Counted from the stretch's first letter, positions 35,073 through 47,046 are shown. The stretch is 64,000 nucleotides of DNA from Macrophomina tecta (GCA_024180945.1 JAKSGN010000035.1:2356001-2420000); one strand, 5' to 3'. Notes: generated by a model not told the origin, from the letters alone. Numbers and translations are program-made.

Positions 35073-36527
35073 TCAAACATTCAGATAGTGGCCTTCTTGT
35101 ATTGTGTTCAATTCGCGCTCCTCAATGCTTCTTGATTCAGAAGCCTTCAGCGACTGGGGTTGGTAAGAGTCTGTTGTGGTGTGGGTAAGCATCACATGAG
35201 GTGGTGAGAGCGGGGATGCGCAGCACATACCGTAGGTGTTTTGGGGGGTGACCGGACCCTTGTTGAGCACTCGGCCAGACGTTCGACTGGGGTTGGATGT
35301 AGGCTGGCTGGAACTGAAGTAATCCTTGAATGACCTCTGGTAGGTACGGAAGAAGGGGTTCTTCCACCGACGGTTCGTCTTGCTGCTGCCGATGGTGAAG
35401 GGGTCAATGACAATGTGGAACACGCGCTGCAGGCTGTTTTTGAGCGCCGGCATAGACGCGCAGATGATGCCAAGACATGCCTCAACGATGGTGAAAGAGA
35501 ACACGATGCGGGCAGCCCAGGTGACGTCGTAGGTCTCGAAAAAGATTCTGTAGATCTTGATGGTGCGGACGATGCTGACTGCGCTGGTACTGTTGCAGAA
35601 AAATGGGTCAGATGACTTGTGCGTCTCGAGATGCTCTCGGAAGATGGTTGCTTACAGCAGTCCCAAACTGAACACAAAGCCCAGGGCGAGCTTGGCGCGT
35701 TTGGAGATGCGAAGATCCCAGAAGAGTGCCATTGGCAGTATGCAGGCAAGCACATCTTGAGCCGCGCTGATGGCTCCGGCGGTGACCATCTTGGCGCCTT
35801 CGTTGATACAGTGGAATTTGTGGGACAATCGCCAGTGAGGATTGGCCTTGTTCCAATATGCGTCCACCGGACTGCATTCAAAGAATATGACGATAGTGAA
35901 AGAAAGCGAGTAGGCGATGACGAATGCCATATTCAGCCATATCGTCCACTTAAACCATGGCCTTATCTCGCCAATGCGGCGATAGAAGCAAAGGATCGAG
36001 AGCTTGGTGAATCCTGTGCTGGCCAGATACAAGACCGAAATAGAAAGGGTAATCTGCAGACTCAAAGTCAGGCCGCTTGTACAATGCTGCCCGGATTCCA
36101 CCCACCTTTCTGGTTGATGGAGCGATTTCCGCCGTCAGGTCCCAGGTATGTCGATTGAATCCGTAATATTGTTCCGCTGTTTGAATCGGTCATCCGGTGA
36201 TTCTCCAGAATACAGTACACTGCAGTGCCATACCTAACGAAGTTGCGACAGCAAGCCCGATAGTCGTAATCTGAGTTGGTCAGCCACATTGTCCGGGGAT
36301 TCGCAGAAAAGGCTCACTATTGCTGTTACTATCAATGTGTCGTCTAGGCTGTAGTTATGCCGTGTGACTAGGCGGTCGTGTAGTCTTGCCAAAACAACTA
36401 CTAGCGCGATTGCCGTGAAGACTGCGCTGATAACGGTGATGGTCGGGCTAGAACGGATGCCGTGAGGGAAGGCGTCTGTCTGCCATTGCATAAGCAGTTC
36501 TATAGGGGGCACTGGACTACTAGGCAT
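35073..36527 (-). CDS. Rhodopsin-domain 7TM protein (Pth11-like group), 390 residues
   Basis: Six exons fit in phase: 36527-36318, 36270-36234 (37 bases), 36176-36106, 36053-35656, 35589-35231 and 35170-35073. Seven helices are predicted in residues 20-290. Landmarks of the fungal rhodopsin/PTH11-like domain are YGFNRHTWDL in the second loop, LASTGFTKLSILCFYRRI in helix 4, FECSPVDAYWNK after helix 5 and SIVRTIKIYR before helix 7. The tail from about 300 on is polar. Such proteins are candidate surface receptors; only a few have known roles in host or surface sensing. The last intron is 60 bases with no in-frame stop, so retention would give a 410-residue form. An in-frame ATG at 36659 could extend the N-terminus by 44 residues. 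Confidence 0.85.
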
Positions 36528-39199
36528 GGTGACGGACGATTGGTTGAAGTGACGTGCTCGCAAAGTTGGGCTGCAGGAGTATTGAAGCAGGAAATAATGG
36601 CAAGGATCACATCTTTGAAGGATAAAGAACGCGAAGGATGCTTTTAGCATCCAAGGCATTTACCTCCCTTACCAGTAGAGTACCGCCACCCGGGGATCTC
36701 GACTGAGCACACATGGTCCGGTGGGCCAGGGCGTCGGGGCGGACCCGCAGCCAGGCCTGGCGGTGGTGCGCTAAAGCGGGCTATCGTTAGAGAACATCAT
36801 GAACACGGGGTCTGGCTAGCTTTGAGTGGACAGAGACGCTTTCGGGGAGCGGGGAGACGGAAGAGTAGTCTGGCCCATCCCCGCGTCGCGTCTATCGCCA
36901 ATCCGGATGCACCGGCCGCTGTACCGCTACTGCCAGCGCTCGAGACGCGCAAGCACGGACAGAATAAACATTCTGTTCTGGCGATACTGGTACCGGGAAG
37001 CGAAACAGCGGTTAGAAGCCATTCCCTTTCCGCCAGACGTGAAGCTGCACCTGTATCCTTCCCAGCAGATTCAGGTGCGTGGCCGAGCCCAGAGTTGCAC
37101 CGTCATCGCCTCCTCCGTCACGATGTCCACACCCAGAACGTGCCATACCGCGGACTCTTTTCTTGGCTACGCATACACCTGACAGCGCAATTCCGCTCTG
37201 GGCTTAGTGCAGCCTTATCTCTGCCCCAGCCTCGCTTCCCCACAGCGCTACTGACATTTTTGGCGGTCCGGCTCCGGGCCGGCCTCACTTCATGCAGGTG
37301 CTCGAAAGAAGCTCGGTGACGAGCTCCAGCGCCACCGCAGATCACCTAGCGGATTCTTTCCTTCATCGGACTAGGTTTGCTGGTGGCTTAGCTGTGCTGC
37401 ATCGATGATCCCAACCTGCGCGGATATAAGGCGGTCGACGCATTCGCGTACCCGCCACGCTGACGTAGCAGCTACTGCTCGGAGTAATTCCCAGCGGGGA
37501 AGTTTCTCTCTGAGATTATCTCTGCCAAATCCATGCTTACCGCCAATCTGAGAGGATGGGAGAAAGTGCTGTAAGAGATGGAACAGGGTCCTGCAACGCA
37601 ATTGCACCCGGCGTGGTGGCAGCTGTCGGCTAGCCTCGTGCTGCTCACTAGTTCCCGCTGTGGAAATAAAAGTCCGAGAGCGGGTCTCCATGCTGCTTTC
37701 TCTAGTACGAACCAACTTAAATGTAGCCAGACTTCCGAACCGCCGGACTTGCCAACGGCCTCCCAGGTCAACAGGCCATGTGTCCAGACCCTACAGCGAA
37801 GTCCCCCGAAATCAGCAAACGAATAGCGTCATGGATTTATGCAACGGTCTGCTATCGCTTCGAGTAGCCTCATATTCAGCTGTCGCCGCCACTTGCTGAC
37901 ATATCAGGAAGCTCTCTGCCAACACGCTCGGGACGGAGCTCCACTTCAGAACCGCCTCTTCGGTGTTTGAGCTTTACTAGCGTCGGGTTCAATGTGCTAT
38001 GAGGAAATGGCGATCATGGCACTCGACTCTGTCAGCGTTACAACTAGGGGGAGGCCTGTTAGACTAGGAAGCGGGGTCTCGCTGGTACATTTAACCTCGG
38101 CTGTCAACTTTCAAGCTTTGTAACGGCCAGCGCGGGATAGCCAGGTACCATACCGAAAACGAGATCAACTTAACGGTCTCGCATGAGGTGTACATCTCTT
38201 TTACCAAATTGGAAGGCAGTAGTTCAATCACAATAGCCGAGAGGAAGCGGAAATACGTAATCCGGACGCTGGAAATGCCCGCACCTCCGCCAATCCTGTA
38301 GGTTTTTCCACGGTCTTTCCCTCACCTCTTGTCGTTTCCCATTTTTCCAGGTCTTTATTAGATACCCGATCGCCCTCGGCACATGTGCATCAAATCAAAT
38401 AGATCACCGGGCTCGGAAATGGCGGCATACGAGGAGCGGTGCAAACATGCCTAACCTGACTTCGGGTAGCGGGGAGTCCTTTACCTTCGCTCACCACCCT
38501 TCACAGGTCACCTCACCTACAGAATAGCAAAATGAGCGTACATTCCAGGCTCGGAATATGTCGGGATCCGTTGCCAATAGCAAGCCGCGCGCTCCCCGGG
38601 CTGTGTTCATGTAGATCCCTAGCCATGAATGAAAGAATTTGTTTCGGCACTCTTCGCTGTGCTACCGCTACCCGCGAGATACGCGGTCACTTTTTATAGC
38701 GAGCGTGGGGTTGAAGGTCGGTTATGCGATAGAGTTTACATCTGTGACGTGGGATTTGACGGTGTGTATGTGGAGGGTCATGTGGGGGTCAGGTCAGCTC
38801 TGGGCGTGGGAGTGACGACGAACATGTTGACGCTCTAGAGGCCGTCGCTCGCGGCGGATCAGGGAGACTGTCAGCTTGAGCCGTATACTCTTTTTCCTCC
38901 CCATTCTTGCTGCACGCGCATGAGGTGTGGCAGGTTCCAATTCAGAGATATCCAAGAGCACATTTGCGAGTATCCTCGTTTCTAATGAATCGATTTCTGA
39001 AGACTCTTCCTAAGCTTATGATGTCTTGTTTACCAACCAATAAGGCCATGGCTGAATAAAACGGAGGTTCTGCTGTCAGTCATCGGCAGGTGAAGCGAGA
39101 GAATAGTACGGAGAGCAAGACCGTCAACTATTCCAAGAATCACGAGGTCGGGGTTTACAACGCTAAAACCAAGGATGTCAAGGCCAAAAAGTGCGCAGT
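36528..39199. other. Gene-poor block of about 2.7 kb
   Basis: No gene is supported. Frames are short, overlap on both strands and have no recognisable content. The left end is upstream of the rhodopsin-type gene; the right end lies downstream of the SGNH hydrolase gene. Confidence 0.5.
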
Positions 39200-40959
39200 T
39201 CACAACTTCGACCCGTCAGAAGGCGGTCCACCTCTCCACTCGGGCTGTAGTGTACTGTCAGCCGCTGCAAAGCGCCAATGGAAAAGCAAAACAGAACTTA
39301 CAGCAGGGAACCAGCAGTCCATCTGCCTCATGGTTGCACCCTCGTCGTAGTTTTCATCGCACCTCGGGCCCTGTCGTGGATCCCAGCCTCCGACTTTGCA
39401 GTGTACATCTTCATCCTGGTTCGTATTGTTCAGGGTGTTGAATGACAGGCTGCCAAGCGCGAACTGTACGTAGCCACCGTCGGCCCACTCGGGCGTAATG
39501 ACCATGAATTGCTCAAACTTGCTTGCCAGACTCAGCGGAGCCGTCGCGCCTGCGCTTGTGTGCTTCACGGACCCTATATTTACGTCGTTGTCCCATATGT
39601 CGGCTGCGATAGAGAGATTGTTTTCGTCATCATAGCTTGGGCAGCCCCACCACTCCTGGACATGGATGCGTACTTGGCCGGAAGCGTAGGGCTGCTTACC
39701 AGTCGGTGACGGCGCGGCGATGGCCGACGATGTTGTAGTGGTCGACCTTGTGGTGGTAGTGGCCGCTGCTGTGGTGACGGGATCGCTTTTGACGCCTGGG
39801 ACCTTATCAGCCCTCAGCTGCTTCACCATGGCCTCTTTGATGGCTTTGTGCGCGTCGTATTTCGGGCGCAAGGTGCGGCCTCTGTCCTCAGCGATCATGT
39901 CATCAAGGTCGAGATCCGTCACCTGGTCGCCGTTTGGGAGAGTCTGGTTGTTGAGCCACATTTCCTGAATTTGCGTTCTATTACCGTTGCTGAGGTCGAT
40001 CTCTGGTGGCGACAAATTCCAGAACCATACATCGTCGGAGAAGTACTGGTCGTTCAGCTCACGGTCTTTCTCGCAAAATCGATGGGATTGGAAGAGCGAC
40101 GACGGGTTGAAGAACCTGATGCTGGCATCCGTGGTGTTCGCGGTGCGTGCTACGGAGCGCGCTATGGCATTGTTGGCATCGTGCACGAGCGAGTTGATCT
40201 TTGTGCGCAGCTCGGTGGTGAGTTTGGCCTGTTTGTCCTTATCGAAGGCCATGTCGTTACAGTGTGTGGTTTTCGCGTTGAAAAACTCGGCATAGCCAAC
40301 CTTCAGGTGGAAATCGATGTAAGCTTGTTTGAAGATTCAGCATGCATGACTGGTAAACCGACCACGTAGAGATTCCAGTTGTCGGTGCCATTCAAAGGCT
40401 TCCAGTTCGTGATACTTGCCAGGGCCTTCTGGTGATCTGCGAGGAGGCCCGTATCGCCGTTGATATACCTGTCCGCCTCGTTGATGGCTTGCGCGCAAGC
40501 AGAATCAGGATCCGGATACTTCTTGCCGTTGGAGCCACCCATGAAGATGCAAGCTCGTGCTACATTGGAGAAGTTGCAGTCGGTTGCCCCAAGCTGCATG
40601 GTCAGCAGGACGGGACCACCAAGGGTCTTGACAGGCTCGATTTGCGCCTCTGCCTCGTCGTTGTCGGGGTGTGTGGCGGCACTGAGGTGTGCCCCAGAGC
40701 ATGCCATGAATGTGAAATTCATCTCGCTCTCCGTCCAGTCTCGATCCTGAGCCAGCAGGTACTCCCAAGAGCGGTTGCCGCGGCCGCATGTTCCATCATC
40801 TTCGTACCAGTGGCGCTCGGTGACCTCCGCGCCGGAAGCCCATGAATCGCCAAGCGATAGTATGTAGAACGGATGCTTGGATGCCGTTTCATGCTTGACA
40901 TCGGCTGATGCGAGAGTGATGGAGAGGGCGCACAAAACGAAGAAGAGAAGGAGGTTCAT
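39200..40959 (-). CDS. Secreted SGNH/GDSL-type hydrolase with extra C-terminal domain, about 564 residues
   Basis: Exon 1 starts at 40959. The donor lies at 40365 or 40362 (both keep frame; neither is strong). Exon 2 runs from 40300 to the stop at 39200. The N-terminus is a signal peptide (about 1-19, cleavage near ASA-D). Block I of the SGNH family reads LSLGDSWASG with nucleophile Ser39. Oxyanion-type G and N positions are GATDCNFSN, and the Asp/His pair is probably DAH at about 347-349. HRFCE near 270 is shared with fungal secreted esterases of this family. A T/S/A-rich linker (about 373-402) leads to a C-terminal domain of about 140 residues rich in W, D and G, which I do not recognise. 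The enzyme should cleave esters outside the cell; the substrate is unknown. A GTAAGT near 39309 could mark another intron, giving a different last 25 or so residues. Confidence 0.8.
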
Positions 40960-41035
40960 CGTGCGTGTTGACGATTGGGACGAGTGTGATGAGCGGAAGG
41001 AGCGAAGTGAGGCTGCAGGATGAGGAGCTGATGGG

Positions 41036-41042
41036 TTTTATA
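41036..41042 (-). promoter_or_regulatory. TATA box of the SGNH hydrolase gene
   Basis: TATAAAA on the minus strand ends 77 bases upstream of the ATG at 40959, a typical spacing for a fungal gene with a short leader. Confidence 0.55.
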
Positions 41043-41838
41043 CATGTGAGAACCCAGGCCCAACCCTAGTCTAGCCGCTTTTAGAAGAAGGTGAATGTGC
41101 GGGTTTCTCTCTCCCCCCTCCCTCTTACCTTCAATACTGTAGATCTTACCGCCCAACAGATCCGTTCTGCATTCACAAGTGCCTGAAGCTCGCCGATGGC
41201 TACCTTTTCGGAAGGGGTTCTGGCCTCGCGCCTGTACTTGATTATGGATGCACCACACTGAATGCTGCTAGTATGCTCCCGAGCCTCATTCGTCTCCCCT
41301 TAAGTAAGTCACCAAGAGCTTGTAGCTTTCAGCCATAGGAAAGTACAGTTCCAAAGCTGATCAGATGCCATATCTTAGCCAGTGGGAGAGGATGGCACGA
41401 ACTTCAGCCAGCCGTTCCTAGGAGTAGAAAGAGTGTCGTTTACGGAATTATGCTCATATCAATGGCCCGAGCACTCCGTTCCCTACTCCTGCTGATCTCG
41501 CCTGCGCTCCTCAACTATCCTCAGCTACGGCATTCAAGTTTGGTCCGAAGTAATAGATAGCCCAATGCATTCACCGGGAGATGGCTTTAGCAACTCCAGA
41601 CGGTTGCAATATATCTACAGGTAGGGAGCCAACACAGCCAAGCATTCAGCGTCAAAATCCTCGCCAGAGACGTAATACGCAGCCAGATCCCAGTCGGAAA
41701 ATGCTCGGACGTGCGCCTCGTACGAATCACCGCATATCCGCTGACGCTGACGCCCGTGCCGTTCCCCGCCTTCTCCGCAACACACATTTGAACCTCCGCC
41801 AGCAGCATCCACGAGCTCACCCGCGCGAAAGCCAAACG

Positions 41839-41860
41839 TCCTCCTCCTCCTCCTCCTCCT
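41839..41860. repeat. (TCC)n tract
   Basis: About seven TCC units lie 15 bases before the start codon of the luciferase-domain gene, forming a pyrimidine tract in its leader. Confidence 0.85.
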
Positions 41861-41874
41861 TCCCGTCCACCACC

Positions 41875-42707
41875 ATGGACCACCTCCACCACCTTCTCGC
41901 CCGCGCGCAGCTCCCCTCTCGCGCCCTGCGCCCGCGCACTCTCCTCACCAAGACCACGCTCTCCGCCTTGCTCCTCGCCATCCTCACCTGGTGTTACCGC
42001 GACTACCGCGCCTACCTCGCGCTCGGCCCCGGCGGGCCGCCCCACAACCTGCTCGGATGGGCGGCCGTAACCGTGCTCGTGCGGCCCTTCGCCCTGCGCG
42101 CCTCCGCCACGACCTCGACGCACGACTACCCGGCCGCGGGCGCGCACGGCTCCATCGCCGCCCTGCCTGCGCGCCGCGGCCCGCGCGCGCGCGTCGGCGG
42201 CGTGGCGCCGCACCGCTTTCGCAGCGGGCGCCGGAGCGCATGCGGGCGCCCGTCCGCGCGCTGTTCGCGGACGCGGCGGCGGCGAACGCGGCGGCCGTGG
42301 AGATGCGCATGTCGCTGTACGAGCGGCACAACGAGGCGCTGTTTGTGCGGGAGGAGCTGCTAAGCGCGAGGGAGGACGGTGGTGGTGGTGAGAAAGTGCC
42401 CCGGACGGCGGTGGTGGCGCGCGGCGAGATCGGGCACGCGCACGGCGACCTGTCGGTGCACGTGTACGTGGCGCCGGCGGATGCGCGCGTGTTGATCGAG
42501 AAGGGGTGGGCGGAGCGGCATCGGCTGGCGGTGCCGCGCGGGGCGTGGTGGGGCGCGGAGAGGTACCGTGTCGGGGATACCTTTTTGATCGTGTATGGCC
42601 CGCGGGATGAGGGCGAGTTGGAGGTGTTGCGGACGATCTTGGTGAATGCAATGCGGTTTATGACGGGCCGGGAGGACGTGCGGGTGCCGGAGTGGAGGGA
42701 GGGTTGA
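41875..42707 (+). pseudogene. Luciferase-domain (DUF5519-like) protein gene with an apparent frameshift
   Basis: The ATG at 41875 has a good context (CACCATGG). Frame 1 encodes an N-terminal membrane anchor (about residues 25-45), then LALGPGGPPHNLLGWAAVTVLVRPFALR and GPRARVGGVAPHR, which resemble the first half of the fungal luciferase-domain family. At about 42216-42224 the family-like text moves to another frame: LSQRAPERM, then GEIGHAHGDLSVHVYVAPADAR, EKGWAERH, VYGPRDEGELE and NAMRFMTGRED, ending at 42707. No GT-AG pair spans the shift without deleting conserved text; one from GTAACC (about 42069) to GCAG (about 42226) is in phase but removes about 50 family-like residues. A one-base deletion or a sequencing error in this GC-rich stretch is the simplest reading. 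The domain's biochemical role is not established. Confidence 0.7.
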
Positions 42708-42934
42708 GTTTCTTGGGGTACGTTGAGCTTCGGGTCTGTTCGTGCTGTTGTCCTTGCGTCTTGTTCTGGGTCAACTTGGTGTATCCGGGAACTGCTGGAA
42801 GATAACTGATAGGATTATTAGGTTTGAGCGTTTAGCACAGGCATGGCTCCAGAATGCTTTGTTTCTTCTCTCTCTCTCTCTGCAAGGAAAAAGTTAAATA
42901 TTGGACAAGAAATAACTCTCAAAACTGGCAATGA

Positions 42935-44446
42935 TCATGCCAGCATCCCATACGCCATGCCCAACGTAGCTCCCAGAAGGAAAATGGTGAGGACCGCCGC
43001 TCCGAACTTGTCTGCCGCCGACACAGGCTTGACATACGCGCCGCTGCCACTGGAAATCGTCCCTCCGCCGCCATCAGACTTAGGCTTGCTCGTGCCTCCC
43101 GAAGCCGCCGAGGCGGGAGCCTTGAGGCCGCCGACATCGATCATAAGAGACCCGATGACCTGCAGCGCAGACATCTGCTCGCACACGCCCGTTGTGCCGT
43201 CCCATACCGCCTCGTTCCACTTTCTGCCGCACGCGTTGGGCGCTCTGCCCGAGCCGCTGCACTGCAGCGCGGCGCCCTGGGCGGACTTGCGTAGGCGGGC
43301 GAAGATCTCGTCGTGGGTGGAGGGCACGAGCTGGGCGGTGACGGCCATCCAGCGGGACAGGTACGCCTTGAAGGACTGCTGGTCGATGTTGCAGGCGTCA
43401 AAGGGCTCGCATGTCGTCTCGATCATGGTCTCGCCGCCGGCCGACTCGGGGAAGAAGGTCGAGTAGACGGTGGTGAGGATCTTCTGGGTGCGCACGCGCC
43501 AGATGTCCTCCTGCGTGTGGTTGTACATGTAGGCTGTGCCGGCGAGGAAGACGCCATACACGTACGTCCACTGCGTCTGGTCCGCCCGCGTGCAGTTGCT
43601 CTCCGTCGTCGTGCCGTCGTTGAAGATGATGGCCGTGTCCGTCTCGGACTGGAAGAGCGCGCTGTCCGCGCACCAGTCCCACACTTTGTTGGCCCAGTCG
43701 ACGTACGTGGAGTTGCCCGTGTAGCGCGCCAGGCGCGCCGCCATCTGGAAGAGGCCGCCGTTGGAGATGGTATTTTTGTAGTTGTACCCGGCGTTCCAGG
43801 TGAAGATTCTGTTGCTTGTTAATGCTTCTGTTCTATCGTGCCCGCAAGATTCCGGGAGGGACGTACTGCCAGCGCAGTCCTCCGTCGCAGGCCGCCTCGT
43901 CCCAACGCGTCGTCTGGAGGTCGAAGACGTTCTGGGCCTGAGCAATCCAGGACGGCATCGAACTGTCGGGGTTTGGGAAGCGGAGCTCGGCGGCGGAGAG
44001 GACGGCGCACGCCCAGAAAAGCTGATCGTCGTTTCCCTCCGACTTGGTCTGGTTGGCCGGCATGAAGTCGAAATCGTCACTGGCCTGGTGCAGCATGGCT
44101 TGCTTGGTCACTTCGACATAGGTGTTGTCGCCGGTGTAGTACCAGTACTCGACCATCGACATGAACATGGCACCTGCGTGCCACCAGTAGTACGGATCGG
44201 GCAAGTTTCCTGCGTGGAACGTGAGCTTTGCTTGCTGGCTGGGAGACAAGCTAGTGGCAAGCATATACCTGGAACATCGCCAGTGTTATTGCCCGTGTAA
44301 TACTTCATCATCCCGTAGGCGATGTTGGAGGTGACATCTCTAATCGACTGTGCTGACGTGATGTCGAGTTCCAGTGCGTGGGCAGCATTTTGGGACGAAA
44401 AGAAGGCTGCTTGCAGCGCAAGCAAGCCAACTTTTGCGAACAGCAT
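42935..44446 (-). CDS. GH76 alpha-1,6-mannanase-like GPI protein (Dfg5/Dcw1 family), 464 residues
   Basis: Three exons fit in phase: 44446-44269, 44209-43867 and 43808-42935. The protein has a signal peptide (about 1-24), a GH76 domain (about 30-400) and a hydrophobic C-terminus preceded by an S/G-rich linker, as expected for a GPI anchor. The paired catalytic aspartates are visible in GNDDQLFW (Asp120, Asp121). Other family landmarks are YYWWHAGAMF, YNYKNTISNGGLFQMAARL, TQWTYVYGVFLAGTAYMYN and EAVWDGTTGVCEQMSALQ. In yeasts, Dfg5 and Dcw1 act on the mannose core of GPI anchors to link mannoproteins to the wall glucan, and losing both is lethal. Length fits the family. Most filamentous fungi have several paralogues, so the exact orthologue is not assigned. 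Confidence 0.95.
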
Positions 44447-45962
44447 TTTAAAGGAGCGTGTGTCCGCGGCGAAAAGTGCAAGCCGCCCATCCTTTAAGGC
44501 TTATTCCAACCAATACTGCCAAGACGTGAGGGTTCCTTTCGTTTCAAGGCTTGGTGTGCCGGCGTCGAGAGGGGCCGGCAGTGAGTCCAAGTGGAGCGAT
44601 ACGAGGCTCGTGTGTACTTGCAGTCTGAGGGCCAGGCCGATCATTTCGGCTATGAGCCCAAAGAGAAAGACGGAGAGGGGCAGTGCCAGACTGCTCCAGC
44701 AGAAAGGTGCCAGGCGCCCGGCAGTCATGTTTTGTAGATCTGCTGCAGTGCCTGATTCCGGCAATCGTGGAACGTGGAGAGGCACAAGGGGCCCCAGAGC
44801 ACACGTTTACGGCGCAGTCCGTGTGGATGGCTGGTGTGATTGGACTGCGGCGCAGTCAGTTGCCTAATTGCGCCGAGACGGAGAGTCGCATCGCGCAGGA
44901 AAAGGAGATGCTGCATGCTGGCGGAGAGACTGGCGGTGAAAGGGGTGGAATGATCTCTCCTACCAAGACCAGCGCACAGCACCCTGCGATGGCCGGAGAC
45001 AGAGAGGAAAAAGGGATGGCCGGTGGTAAAAGCCTGCGGACCATTCTGATGCCTGTTCGGCCGCGAGGCTAGTCCTTTGCCGCTCCGGGATCTGAGGCTA
45101 ATTTTAGCTGAGCAGCAAAACCCCACGGGAAAGCTGAGCGGTCACAACACGGATATCTGAAACCTTGCTGCTGAATCGCCTGCACTTTGCCTCTCCAATC
45201 AACCGCGATTCCAGCTTGAGCTACAAAACAACAGCCTTCCATCGCCCTGTCGCACTGCCAGCCCGCCTCGGTCGCTCGGCACTCAGGGCCAAGGGCCAAG
45301 CCGGAAGCTTACCGTCCCGGGCGAGCCCGACTCAGGCGCACGCCGTACAAATTACCCTTGATCGCCCTTGGCCTCCTGGCGCAAGCAGCGCTGCCTTTGA
45401 CCCAACCGAGAGCGCCGAGCGACCGTAGACTTTTGGTGAGTGTTGGGAAGAAGCCAAGGCAAAGCTTATGCCCTCGGGCGTGCGAAACAAGCGACTGGGG
45501 AGCGGTGTATAGCCAGAACCAAGGTGTGAAAATGTCACCGTTTTGCACTCGCGATTCAAGGGGGCCTGAGGGAACGTGGGGTATCCGAACTGTGGATCAT
45601 AAAGCACCGTTATACTCCCTCATTCACCCTCATTCACCCACGTCCCAATCGGGGACCAGCGGACACGCCCGAGAAGAAATGGCCGTAGCTTGGACCATGC
45701 GACCTGTCTCATGAGGCAGACATGAATTCCTCAGGCGTTACTCATCTTATGATCTACAGCCTTATAAGTCTGCCTTGCCAGCTGTTGATGGCCCGAGTGG
45801 TAGTGCTGTCTCCCGAAGCGCCTGGGATTAGCGCTGGCTAATCTGAAACGACCTGCCATTCCCCCATGCTCCTCCATCAGCCACTGACCAACCTAAGCGC
45901 AACGTCGACCAAAGCAGCCTGCAAAAACGTTCATTCCCAGAGCGAGGCAGAGCTGGTGACGG
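44447..45962. other. Intergenic stretch of about 1.5 kb
   Basis: No gene is supported. Frames on both strands are short and mutually overlapping. The left end should include the GH76 promoter. Confidence 0.5.
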
Positions 45963-47046
45963 TCAGTATACATGGAAGACTAGCAGCATGGAGGAAAACG
46001 AAATCTGAACATGCATATGCACAACCCACCATATTGCCCAAGTCGGATAAGTCGATGCAAACATACTCACCGGACGCTCCGCTGGGAGGTAATACTTATA
46101 GTCTACGGAGGCCATATTAAATTCCTTGAGGGCTCCTGTTATCCCCCCCCCCCCTCCAGTATCGAGAATCCAAATCTGTCCATCAGTCAATTCGGACACT
46201 GACCACCCGGTGGTCATATGCAAGGCTGAATTCGCAAACGAACGACCTTCAACTGACAAGCCTAGGCTATTGTGGAGCCGGCGCACTTTTGCCAAAGAGT
46301 TTTGAAGAGCCGAACCGTCGAACTGGTCTGTCCCATGTTTAGCTTCGGTGTGCCATATGACCCACTCCACTCCGTTAGCCCCGTAACTACCCAGTGAGCG
46401 GTGGGCGCGCCTCCTGATTCAACATCGATGTCCTCGTGAGAGCTAGCGATCGATGTTTTCCAGAGCGTTCAACAAGATATCTTCGAGCCATAGAGACTGA
46501 GCTACATCTCGCACCTTGGCATTGACGAACTCGAGATAAGCGGGTCCTGTGAAACATCCACCTATGTATCTTTCGTTGATATCGAGCACACTGTGCACTG
46601 TGCGGTATAAAATGCCAATTATGCAGTTTGCATAACCAGAGCATGTACAGTAAAGTCTGTCTGCCTTACCACTTCATGCGGAATTCATTGCAACTGTGGA
46701 ATACGTATTCCTCACCAAACATGAAGTCGCGCGGCGCTTCCTGACTGACTGTGTAACCTCTTTGAGAAAGTCGAAACATGCAACAGACAGCCACTTCTAG
46801 GGCGCATAAACGAGCGTAAGAGAAGTTCACAACACTGCCCCGAGGGCTCCAGAGCTTGAAACAGCGGACCTTAGCGCTAGGAGATGCCTTCCTCACTGCC
46901 CAGAGGAGACGACACTCGCTTAGCGGAACCTTTCTGTACAGCCTCCGCACAGTGGCACTAATGGGCATACTCGAGGGCAGCTGCGACTTAGTGGAAACCA
47001 TACGAGCTCGGTCCCTTGCACCTACAGCATAGCTCCATGGCTGCAC
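45963..47046 (-). pseudogene. Decayed gene of unknown family
   Basis: Protein-like text can be followed along the minus strand, but in changing frames. From about 46950 to 46666 one frame runs to RDFMFGEEYVFHSCNEFRMKW, closed by a stop that could be a GTAAGG donor. Another frame then reads SVLDINERYIGGCFTGPAY and continues to ENIDR, where TAG interrupts at 46445-46443. A third frame continues SHEDIDVESGGAP to HWVVTGLTEW. After a further shift the text resumes as EWVIWHTEAKHGTDQFDG and GWSVSELTDGQ, ending by a 12-base C run. The continuity of sense across at least two shifts and a stop suggests a once intact gene of roughly 300 or more codons. I cannot name the family. A live gene with unusual introns is less likely. 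Confidence 0.5.
46143..46154. repeat. Poly-C tract, 12 bases
   Basis: Twelve C in a row lie inside the decayed gene; on its coding strand this is a poly-G run encoding consecutive glycines. Slippage here could add a further frameshift. Confidence 0.9.

Larger units (their letters stand above)
40960..41874. other. Divergent intergenic region between SGNH hydrolase and luciferase-domain genes
   Basis: No gene is supported. The region should hold both promoters; a TATAAAA for the minus-strand gene is visible at its left end, and a TCC repeat precedes the plus-strand start. Confidence 0.5.

Noticed and set aside
41587..42651. 354-codon minus-strand frame over the luciferase-domain gene
   Set aside because: Antisense, R/A/P-rich; the plus strand has the family motifs.
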